DNA of 64,000 bases from Pedobacter sp. JY14-1 (GTDB taxonomy: Bacteria > Bacteroidota > Bacteroidia > Sphingobacteriales > Sphingobacteriaceae): positions 596,475 through 660,474 of the forward strand of contig NZ_JARJHU010000003.1 in NCBI RefSeq assembly GCF_029269825.1, in the 5' to 3' direction. The notes under the pieces are model-generated. The model was not told where the DNA came from. It did not search any database and saw nothing but the letters and a program-made list of their open reading frames with translations. Made by a program: the position numbers and the translations under genes. This document shows, one piece after another, positions 17,163 through 24,249 of this stretch (the stretch's first letter is position 1; each line of letters starts with the position of its first letter).

Positions 17163-18152
17163 ATGAAGAAAGGTATAGTAATTCTTTTCGCAGCTACCCT
17201 GGGGCTGGCTGCCTGTAACAACTACAAGAAAGGCCAGGGTGGCCTGATGTACAAGATCCACAAAGATGGAGGTAACGCCAAGATCGCAGAAGGCGACATC
17301 GTAAAGCTCAATTTTATTCAGAAAACGGAAAAGGATTCTGTACTGTTCAGTACTTATGACATTGACCAGGCCCAGGTTTTCCCTGTGGCAAAGAAGCAAT
17401 ATGCAGGTGATATGAACGATGTGCTGTACCTTTTTGGTGAAGGTGACAGTGCTACCTTTAAATTGGACCTGGACACCATGGCCAAACACACCAATAATCC
17501 TAAACCACCTTATGCGGCAAAAGATAAATATCTTGTCTTTACGGTAAAAGTAGAGAAGGTATTGAAGAAGAACGCTAAAGAAGCAGACAGTGCATTTCAG
17601 AGAAGAGCGCAGGATTTCTTTCAAAAGGACTATATGGCAGGCGTAGAGCGCCTGAAAAAGGCGGAAGCTGGTAAGATTACAAAATTCATTGAAGACAATA
17701 AGCTGAAGACTCAAACGACTACTTCAGGTCTTCAATATGTAATCAATGCCCCTGGTGATTCGCAAAGGCCGGCTCCTGGTGATACCATTATGCTGAACTA
17801 TACCGGAAAACTGCTGACCAAGAAAAAAGACGGTAAGGAAATGATCTTTGATACTTCGATAGAGAAGACTGCTAAAGAAGCAGGCATTCACCACCCTATG
17901 GCGCAATACGGCCCGCGTAAGTTTACGCTTGGCGCTGCGATCCCAGGTTTTGATGAAGGTATTCAACTGATCGGAAAAGGTGGAAAGATTCTGCTGATTA
18001 TACCTTCTAAACTGGGATATGGTGAAAACGGACAACCTCAGGCTAAGATCACGCCTTATTCTCCACTGGCGTTTGAGATAGAGCTGGTTGATATCAAGAA
18101 GCCTGGAACCGCACCTGTTGCCACCACGCCAGTTGCTCCTGTTAAGAAATAG
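17163..18152 (+). CDS. FKBP-type isomerase lipoprotein
   Basis: The 329-residue protein has a lipoprotein signal (MKKGIVILFAATLGLAACN; lipobox LAAC, Cys at about 18). An N-terminal region (KLNFIQKTEKDSVLFSTYD) resembles a degenerate FKBP repeat. A C-terminal FKBP domain follows: TIMLNYTGKLLTKK, IPGFDEGIQLIGKGGKILLI and SKLGYGENGQ. It is a predicted membrane-anchored periplasmic or surface chaperone. The tail is Pro/Val/Ala-rich. The gene ends at a strong terminator. Confidence 0.9.
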   Translation: MKKGIVILFAATLGLAACNNYKKGQGGLMYKIHKDGGNAKIAEGDIVKLNFIQKTEKDSVLFSTYDIDQAQVFPVAKKQYAGDMNDVLYLFGEGDSATFKLDLDTMAKHTNNPKPPYAAKDKYLVFTVKVEKVLKKNAKEADSAFQRRAQDFFQKDYMAGVERLKKAEAGKITKFIEDNKLKTQTTTSGLQYVINAPGDSQRPAPGDTIMLNYTGKLLTKKKDGKEMIFDTSIEKTAKEAGIHHPMAQYGPRKFTLGAAIPGFDEGIQLIGKGGKILLIIPSKLGYGENGQPQAKITPYSPLAFEIELVDIKKPGTAPVATTPVAPVKK

Positions 18153-18187
18153 GCGCTCTTGTAACGGAAGTGTACAATCGAAATAAG

Positions 18188-18217
18188 AACCCTGTCCGGT
18201 ACCGGACAGGGTTTTTT
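18188..18217 (+). terminator. Intrinsic terminator after the FKBP lipoprotein gene
   Basis: A 26-bp perfect palindrome (18188-18213; AACCCTGTCCGGT and its complement) is followed by TTTTTT at 18212-18217. The -7 element of the next gene begins only 4 nt later. Confidence 0.9.
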
Positions 18218-18220
18218 CAT

Positions 18221-18228
18221 TATCTTTG
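18221..18228 (+). promoter_or_regulatory. -7 element TATCTTTG of the TatD gene, 3 nt before the ATG
   Basis: TATCTTTG, ACC, ATG. The gap is the shortest in the window, so the transcript should start on the ATG. The -33 region falls inside the preceding terminator stem and has no TTG. Confidence 0.6.
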
Positions 18229-18231
18229 ACC

Positions 18232-18996
18232 ATGCTAACTGATACTCATACCCATCTGTATTACGAAACGGATGCGGATAAACTGGCGGTGCTGATGGGA
18301 CGCTGCTTTGAGCAGGGTATAACCCGGCTCTTTTTACCCAATGTGGATATGGCATCTGTCACAAAGATAGATTTGATGGTGCAGCGTTATCCGGAAAACT
18401 GTTTTGCAATGGCAGGCCTGCATCCCTGCGAAGTAAAGGAAGACTACGAAGATCTGCTGGACCAGATCTGCGAAAGTATGGCCGACCGCGAAATATGTGC
18501 TATCGGAGAGATCGGGATTGACCTGTACTGGGACAAATCTACACTGGAGCATCAGAAGGCAGCTTTCCGTGAACAGATCAATTGGGCGAAGGATATGGAG
18601 CTACCTATTGTGATCCATTGCCGGGAAGCGTTTGATGAGGTTTTTGAAGTGCTGGAAGCTGAACAGGATGAACAGCTGAGCGGCATTTTTCATTGTTTTA
18701 CCGGTAATATTGACCAGGCACACAGGGCTATTGGAATGGGCTTTTACCTGGGTATCGGTGGCGTAGTGACCTACAAGAATTCGGGACTTGACGAAGTATT
18801 GAAACAAGTGCCGCTTTCCAGTATTGTTCTGGAAACAGATTCGCCTTATCTGGCACCAGTGCCTTTTCGCGGGAAACCTAACGAGAGCAGCTACCTGGTC
18901 CATGTTGCCAGGAAGGTGGCAGAGATTTACGGACGGGATCAGGAGGAGATCGCTGCCATAACTACCGAAAACTCTAAACGCATATTTGGCAAGTGA
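18232..18996 (+). CDS. TatD-family metal-dependent hydrolase
   Basis: The 254-residue TIM-barrel protein has the TatD metal ligands in LTDTHTHLYY, the glutamate in IGEIGIDLYWD, HCREAF, FHCFTGNIDQA and LETDSPYLAPVPFRGKPNE. TatD proteins are 3'-5' DNases acting in DNA repair and turnover. The start at 18232 is set by the -7 element that overlaps an upstream in-frame TTG. Its stop overlaps the asparaginase start by one nucleotide (TGATG). Confidence 0.95.
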   Translation: MLTDTHTHLYYETDADKLAVLMGRCFEQGITRLFLPNVDMASVTKIDLMVQRYPENCFAMAGLHPCEVKEDYEDLLDQICESMADREICAIGEIGIDLYWDKSTLEHQKAAFREQINWAKDMELPIVIHCREAFDEVFEVLEAEQDEQLSGIFHCFTGNIDQAHRAIGMGFYLGIGGVVTYKNSGLDEVLKQVPLSSIVLETDSPYLAPVPFRGKPNESSYLVHVARKVAEIYGRDQEEIAAITTENSKRIFGK

Positions 18997-20015
18997 TGAC
19001 GAGTATACTCATTATTTATACCGGAGGTACGATCGGGATGATCAATGATCCTGTAAAGGGAGATCTTGTTCCCTTTGATTTCAGACAGATCAGGCAGAAC
19101 GTACCTGAGCTGGGCCGTCTGGACTATAACCTGGAGGTCTATTCGTTTGACCCGATCCTCGATTCTTCTAATATGACGCCTGATATCTGGGCGCAGATCG
19201 CAGTGCTGATCCGGGACAGCTATGGGTCTTATGATGGCTTCGTGATCCTTCATGGCTCGGATACGATGGCCTTTACTGCATCTGCGCTGAGTTTTATGCT
19301 GGAAAATCTGGGTAAGCCAGTAGTGCTTACCGGCTCCCAACTGCCTATAGGTGAGATCAGGACAGATGCTAAGGAAAATCTGATCACTGCACTGGAGATT
19401 GCGGCAACCAAAAAGCCGGACGGCCAGCCTATGGTGCCTGAAGTTTGTGTCTACTTTGATTACCAGTTGCTGAGGGGTAACCGTTCCATTAAATACAATT
19501 CTGAGAAGTTCGAGGCTTTCCGTTCCCCTAATTATCCCCTGCTGGCCGAAGCAGGTGTTACACTCTCTTTTTTTAATAACTATATCCTGCCCCAGCCCAA
19601 ACATGAGCTTATTGTCCACCTGGATTATGATCCTAATATTGGTGTACTTAAGCTTTATCCTGGTATCTCTGAACTGGCAGTGCGGGCAGTGACTTCGTCA
19701 ACGGTAACGGCTATCGTGATGGAGACTTTTGGCTCGGGAAATACAAGTACGGCAGACTGGTTCATTAATTGTTTGCAGGAGGCTATTGATGCCGGTAAGG
19801 TCATTGTTGACATTACGCAATGCCAGAGAGGTTCTGTGGAACTTGGCATGTATCAAACAAGCAGACGGTTAAAGGAGATCGGTATTGTAAGCGGTTACGA
19901 TATGACTTTTGAGGCAGCAACAACTAAACTCATGTACCTGATGGGGCAGCAGTTGAATAAGTCTGAGGTGGTCAGACTGATGGCTACGGAATTAAGGGGT
20001 GAACTAACCACATAA
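18996..20015 (+). CDS. ansA: Type I (cytoplasmic) L-asparaginase
   Basis: The 339-residue enzyme lacks a signal peptide and carries both asparaginase motifs: IIYTGGTIGM with the first catalytic threonine and FVILHGSDTMAFTASAL with the Thr/Asp pair. TGSQLPIGEIRTDAKEN and YQTSRRLKEIG complete the type I pattern. It hydrolyses asparagine to aspartate and ammonia. The ATG at 18996 overlaps the TatD stop; an in-frame GTG one codon earlier is possible. The next gene starts immediately after its stop (TAAATG). Confidence 0.95.
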   Translation: MTSILIIYTGGTIGMINDPVKGDLVPFDFRQIRQNVPELGRLDYNLEVYSFDPILDSSNMTPDIWAQIAVLIRDSYGSYDGFVILHGSDTMAFTASALSFMLENLGKPVVLTGSQLPIGEIRTDAKENLITALEIAATKKPDGQPMVPEVCVYFDYQLLRGNRSIKYNSEKFEAFRSPNYPLLAEAGVTLSFFNNYILPQPKHELIVHLDYDPNIGVLKLYPGISELAVRAVTSSTVTAIVMETFGSGNTSTADWFINCLQEAIDAGKVIVDITQCQRGSVELGMYQTSRRLKEIGIVSGYDMTFEAATTKLMYLMGQQLNKSEVVRLMATELRGELTT

Positions 20016-21392
20016 ATGATGATCATTGAACAAATTTATACAGGCTGTCTTGCGGAGGCTGCCTATTATATAGAAAGCAGCGGCGAAGCAGCGATTATTG
20101 ACCCTCTTCGGGAAATTGGGCCTTACCTAAAGCGCGCGGAAAAAGGAAATGCCCGGATCAGCTATATTTTCGAAACCCATTTTCACGCGGATTTTGTATC
20201 GGGGCATATTGACCTGGCTGAGCAATCGGGTGCGACCATTGTATACGGACCTACAGCGGAAACTACTTTTCCTGCTCATATTGCTTCGGATGGGGAGGTT
20301 TTCAGGATCGGGGAGCTGACGATTACCGTACTGCATACACCTGGCCATACACCCGAGTCGGTAACTTACCTGTTGAAGGATGAGAAAGGCAAGCCTTATT
20401 GCATCTTTACCGGTGATACTTTATTTATAGGTGATGTTGGCCGGCCCGATCTGGCTCAGCAGGGAAAGATGACAATGGAAGATATGGCAGGTATCCTCTA
20501 TGACTCACTGCATACCAAGATACTTGGACTGCCAGATGAGGTCATCGTTTATCCTGCTCATGGGGCGGGCTCCGCTTGCGGCAAGAACATCAGCCGTGAA
20601 ACCTCTGATACACTTGGACGCCAAAAGGCGACGAATTATGCATTGAAAGCTGGGAGCCGTGAGCAGTTTATCAAAGAGGTAACCTCTGGGATTTTACCCC
20701 CGCCGCAATATTTTGCAAAGAACGCGGCGATGAACAAAAATGGCTATGAACGTTTTGCCAAGATTATTGAAAAGGGAACGAAAGCGCTGGATCCTGATGA
20801 TTTTGAGCAACTGGCCGTTGTTACCGGTGCCCTGGTGCTGGATACGCGCACATCACATGATTTTGCGGCCGGCTTTATTCCGGGTGCGATCAATATAGGT
20901 CTTGACGGACAATTTGCACCCTGGGTAGGGGCGCTGGTGAGCGAAATGGAACAGCCACTGCTGCTGTTGACTGAACCAGGCAGGGAAGAAGAGGCAGTTA
21001 TGCGCTTGTCCAGAGTGGGGTATGACCATACGATAGGCTATCTCAAAGGGGGATTTGCAGCCTGGACATTGGCTGGAAAGCAGACCGACAGCATCTTTTC
21101 GGTAAGTGCGGAAGAATTTATGCGGGTTCCTGCGGGAGGGGCAGAAGTACTTGACGTACGCAAGCCGGACGAATATGAAGACGGACATCTGAAAGAGGCC
21201 CTGCTGCGTCCGCTTGATTACATTAACGACTGGACAAATGAATTAACCGGAACACCGGAAAAAATCTATTATGTTCACTGTGCGGGAGGTTACCGTTCCA
21301 TGATCGCAGCATCTATACTGAAGGCACGCGGAGTCGACAAGGTAATCAATATAGAGGGTGGGTATACGGCGCTGAAAGCCGTGAAAATCTGA
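20016..21392 (+). CDS. Persulfide dioxygenase-like MBL hydrolase fused to two rhodanese domains
   Basis: The 458-residue protein starts with a metallo-beta-lactamase domain of the ETHE1/Blh class (FETHFHADFVSGHIDLA, LHTPGHTPESVTYLL, FTGDTLFIGDVGRPDL, VIYPAHGAGSACGKN). Two rhodanese domains follow. The first (about 270-355) has no cysteine at the active-loop position (LLLTEPGREEEA); the second (about 365-455) has an intact loop HCAGGYRSM. Such fusions oxidise glutathione or bacillithiol persulfide to sulfite and shuffle sulfane sulfur. It is the last gene of the tatD-ansA unit. Confidence 0.88.
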   Translation: MMIIEQIYTGCLAEAAYYIESSGEAAIIDPLREIGPYLKRAEKGNARISYIFETHFHADFVSGHIDLAEQSGATIVYGPTAETTFPAHIASDGEVFRIGELTITVLHTPGHTPESVTYLLKDEKGKPYCIFTGDTLFIGDVGRPDLAQQGKMTMEDMAGILYDSLHTKILGLPDEVIVYPAHGAGSACGKNISRETSDTLGRQKATNYALKAGSREQFIKEVTSGILPPPQYFAKNAAMNKNGYERFAKIIEKGTKALDPDDFEQLAVVTGALVLDTRTSHDFAAGFIPGAINIGLDGQFAPWVGALVSEMEQPLLLLTEPGREEEAVMRLSRVGYDHTIGYLKGGFAAWTLAGKQTDSIFSVSAEEFMRVPAGGAEVLDVRKPDEYEDGHLKEALLRPLDYINDWTNELTGTPEKIYYVHCAGGYRSMIAASILKARGVDKVINIEGGYTALKAVKI

Positions 21393-21402
21393 GAAAAATC
21401 TT

Positions 21403-21410
21403 TATGTTTG
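21403..21410 (+). promoter_or_regulatory. -7 element TATGTTTG of the polyprenyl synthase gene
   Basis: TATGTTTG starts 10 nt after the stop of the preceding gene and 21 nt before the ATG, so the -33 region lies inside the end of the upstream gene. No clear TTG there. Confidence 0.5.
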
Positions 21411-21431
21411 CACACGAATTTTTATAGCGTA

Positions 21432-22403
21432 ATGCCTGGAATAGACCAGATAAAAAAACCGATTGCTGCAGACATTGATGCCTTTGAGTCCAAATTTAAG
21501 GACTCGATGCACAGTGATGCCCCCTTGCTCGACCGCATTACGCACTACATTGTCAAGCGTAAAGGCAAGCAGATAAGACCGATGTTCGTATTTTTTGCGG
21601 CAAAGCTCTGCGGAGGGATCACTGAATCTACACATAGGGGAGCGGCACTTGTAGAGCTGTTGCATACGGCTACCCTGGTGCATGATGATGTTGTGGACAA
21701 TGCTTATGAGCGCCGGGGCTTCTTTTCAATCAATGCGCTGTGGAAAAACAAAATTGCGGTACTTGTCGGCGATTACCTGCTGGCCAAAGGGTTGTTACTT
21801 TCTGTAAACAATAGTGAGTTCCGCTTGCTGCAAATTGTTTCCGAAGCGGTAAGACAGATGAGCGAGGGAGAACTGCTGCAGATTGAGAAGGTAAGGCGTA
21901 TGGACATTAGCGAGATGTTGTATTTTGATGTGATCCGTCAAAAGACAGCTTCTCTGATTGCGTCCTGTTGTGCTTGCGGAGCTGCTTCCGCCGGGGCAGA
22001 TGAAGCTACGATCGAGAAAATGCGGATGTTCGGTGAAAAGGTGGGTATAGCTTTTCAGATCAAGGACGATACCTTCGACTTTGGTACTGACGATGTGGGC
22101 AAGCCTTTAGGCATTGATATTAAGGAAAAGAAAGTTACCCTGCCGCTAATCTATGCACTGAACAGAGTAGAGAAGCCAGAAAGGAAACGCATAGTGAGTC
22201 TGGTAAAAAATCATCAGGACGATCCGGCGAAGATCAAAGAGATCATTGACTTTGTAAACGGTCAGGAAGGGGTGTATTACGCACATAAGAAAATGCTGGA
22301 ATATCAGCAGGAAGCCTTTGATATCCTGGACAGTTTTGCCCCTGGTGATGCCCGTACCGGATTAGAACAATTGGTGCGCTACACTACCGAACGTAAAAAG
22401 TAA
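21432..22403 (+). CDS. Trans-isoprenyl (polyprenyl) diphosphate synthase
   Basis: The 323-residue enzyme begins at the ATG at 21432; the in-frame TTG further up is inside the -7 element. The first Asp-rich motif is LVHDDVVDNAYERR and the second is FQIKDDTFDFG. GKQIRPMFVFFAAKL and LVGDYLLAKGLLL are typical. The likely product is a long-chain all-trans prenyl diphosphate for menaquinone side chains (hepta- or octaprenyl). Chain length cannot be read with certainty: the residues before the first motif (ELLHTATLV) have small side chains, consistent with a long product. Confidence 0.92.
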   Translation: MPGIDQIKKPIAADIDAFESKFKDSMHSDAPLLDRITHYIVKRKGKQIRPMFVFFAAKLCGGITESTHRGAALVELLHTATLVHDDVVDNAYERRGFFSINALWKNKIAVLVGDYLLAKGLLLSVNNSEFRLLQIVSEAVRQMSEGELLQIEKVRRMDISEMLYFDVIRQKTASLIASCCACGAASAGADEATIEKMRMFGEKVGIAFQIKDDTFDFGTDDVGKPLGIDIKEKKVTLPLIYALNRVEKPERKRIVSLVKNHQDDPAKIKEIIDFVNGQEGVYYAHKKMLEYQQEAFDILDSFAPGDARTGLEQLVRYTTERKK

Positions 22404-22440
22404 GGTACAGATATTTAACACTGACCTAACATTACCTCTT

Positions 22441-22448
22441 TACTTTTG
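22441..22448 (+). promoter_or_regulatory. -7 element TACTTTTG of the FecI-type sigma gene
   Basis: A full TAnnTTTG match 20 nt before the ATG at 22469. The -33 region is AT-rich without TTG. Confidence 0.45.
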
Positions 22449-22468
22449 CGGAAAATAACCACAAAGCC

Positions 22469-23038
22469 ATGTACGCCCAGCATACAGACGAAGTTCTAGC
22501 CGATCTTTTGCGGAAAGATGATGTAATGGCGCTCGAAACACTTTTTACCCGGTATTACAGGCAACTCTGCCAGTTTTGTAATATCTATACCAGAGATTAT
22601 CCAGCTGCGGAAGAACTCGTTGCAGATATTTTCATCAGGATCTGGGACAGCAGAAAAAACCGTGAGATCGGAAAACCCAAAGAATATCTCTTTGTTGCGG
22701 CAAAGCACAGCTCGCTTAACTACCTGCAAAAGTTAAAGGCCGTCCCGGGACCTGCAGAGCAACTAGACGATGATGCTATGTTTCCACAGGACAACCACAC
22801 TCCCTTTCATATTCTTGCGGGAAGGGAATCTTACAGGGAAATTTTCTCTGTTATCGATAAGCTTCCTGCCAGACAGCGAGAGGTGCTGCTAATGAGCCGT
22901 ATTGAAAATATAGAAAAATCTCGTATTGCGGACTTGCTGGGGATTACGGTGAGAACTGTGGAAACTCTCCTTTATCAGTCGGTAAAGCAATTGCGACAGC
23001 AGCTCAGGGATCCGCAGGACCAGCGTTCTGGCGGTTAA
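22469..23038 (+). CDS. FecI-type ECF sigma factor of the uptake locus
   Basis: The 189-residue sigma factor shows region 2 (ALETLFTRYYRQLCQFCNIY, then AAEELVADIFIRIWDSRKN) and region 4 (LPARQREVLLMSRIENIEKS, then IADLLGITVRTVETLLYQS). It belongs to the Bacteroidota ECF group that pairs with FecR and SusC. It is the first gene of the locus and is followed 79 nt later by its FecR partner, so it probably drives expression of the SusC operon once the transporter senses its ligand. Confidence 0.9.
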   Translation: MYAQHTDEVLADLLRKDDVMALETLFTRYYRQLCQFCNIYTRDYPAAEELVADIFIRIWDSRKNREIGKPKEYLFVAAKHSSLNYLQKLKAVPGPAEQLDDDAMFPQDNHTPFHILAGRESYREIFSVIDKLPARQREVLLMSRIENIEKSRIADLLGITVRTVETLLYQSVKQLRQQLRDPQDQRSGG

Positions 23039-23117
23039 TGATTTCTTAATATAACCTTAATGGGCTGCACTACGTAAGCAGGAGCAAAAAGTTGTCTTCC
23101 TATCAGAACACCATAAA

Positions 23118-24143
23118 ATGGAAGACAGGGAATACAGGTTAATCACTGCCTATTTTGAAAGGGCCATCGATGACAGCGGACTGACGGAACTGCAATTGTG
23201 GATCGACGAACGCCCGGAACATCTGGAAGCATTCATCAACACAATGAAAGTCCTGGAAGCATCTGCCGCGTACCTTGGGCAGCCTGTCAGGATGGAGCAG
23301 AGTTGGGTGAAAGTAAAGGCACATAGTGAAGCCGGAGTATTAAAGCGATTTCGGTTAGGGAAGCTAAAGAACTGGCCTTTATATGCAGCAGCCAGTCTGT
23401 TGCTGGCGGCCGTTGCCATAGTGATGTATGGATATCGGTTTAGTCCTACTGACGAAACGCCGGTATTTGCTGAGATCAGTAATCCCGAGGGACAACAGTC
23501 TCGGATTTTATTGCCTGATAGTTCGGTGGTATACCTGGCTGGCGGTAGCCGTATCCGTTATGAAAAGAGTTTTTCGGGGAAGGAACGCGATATCTATTTG
23601 GATGGAGAAGCTTTTTTTGACGTGGTACACCGCCCGGACCGGCCCTTCGTGGTAAAAAGCGGTAATATCTCGACCGTAGTGCTAGGAACTTCTTTTAATG
23701 TCAGGGCTTTCAGGACGGACGATAAAATAGTGGTGACTGTGAAGACCGGAAGAGTAGGCATAATGTGTTCGGACTCCGGACGACAACAACTTTTACGCTA
23801 TCTCGTGCCTGATGAGCAAATTGAGATCAACACCGCCACTGGCTTGTATACGTTCAATGATGCAGATGCAGCAGCAGTGAGTGCCTGGGTCCGTAACGAA
23901 TTTATCTTTTACAATACGCCGCTGAGGGAAATTGCCAGTTCCCTGGAACACCGTTATGGAGTAAGTATACAATTTACAGACGATGAACTGGGCAAAGGCC
24001 GCTATACAGCCAAATTTAGAAACATGCCACTTAAGGCAGTGCTGGATGACCTGAGCCTGCTTTCCGGTTTGGGTTATACGCTCAGAGACAACCAGGTCTT
24101 TATTACCAAACAACATCAAAAAGGAGGAAAGATCATGAAATAA
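23118..24143 (+). CDS. FecR-family anti-sigma / sigma regulator
   Basis: The 341-residue protein has a cytoplasmic anti-sigma N-terminus (MEDREYRLITAYFERAID), a transmembrane helix near residues 92-108 (LYAAASLLLAAVAIVMYGY), a periplasmic FecR domain (ILLPDSSVVYLAGGSRIRY, VVKSGNISTVVLGTSFNVRA) and a C-terminal DUF4974/STN-like domain (FYNTPLREIASSLEHRYGV, AVLDDLSLLSGLGYTL). It relays the signal from the STN domain of SusC to the sigma factor. The hairpin after its stop separates it from susC. Confidence 0.92.
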   Translation: MEDREYRLITAYFERAIDDSGLTELQLWIDERPEHLEAFINTMKVLEASAAYLGQPVRMEQSWVKVKAHSEAGVLKRFRLGKLKNWPLYAAASLLLAAVAIVMYGYRFSPTDETPVFAEISNPEGQQSRILLPDSSVVYLAGGSRIRYEKSFSGKERDIYLDGEAFFDVVHRPDRPFVVKSGNISTVVLGTSFNVRAFRTDDKIVVTVKTGRVGIMCSDSGRQQLLRYLVPDEQIEINTATGLYTFNDADAAAVSAWVRNEFIFYNTPLREIASSLEHRYGVSIQFTDDELGKGRYTAKFRNMPLKAVLDDLSLLSGLGYTLRDNQVFITKQHQKGGKIMK

Positions 24144-24165
24144 CCTTACCAGAAGATCATAAAAA

Positions 24166-24199
24166 GTCCGGACGGGCTATTACCAGCAACCCGCCGGAC
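24166..24199 (+). other. Stem-loop between fecR and susC
   Basis: GTCCGG and CGGG pair with CCCG and CCGGAC around a 13-nt loop, with one bulged A. No T-run follows. It could act as an mRNA 3' protector, a processing boundary or a partial terminator before susC. Confidence 0.55.
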
Positions 24200-24249
24200 A
24201 TCAGTAAAATTTAAACTCGGGAATTAATAAGTATAAATTAAGTAAATAT

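Noticed and set aside
18939..19619. 226-codon minus-strand frame over ansA
   Set aside because: Shadow of the asparaginase gene; no start signals or domain.
24120..24249. Rho-independent terminator between fecR and susC
   Set aside because: The hairpin is good but lacks a T-run, so I list it only as a stem-loop.
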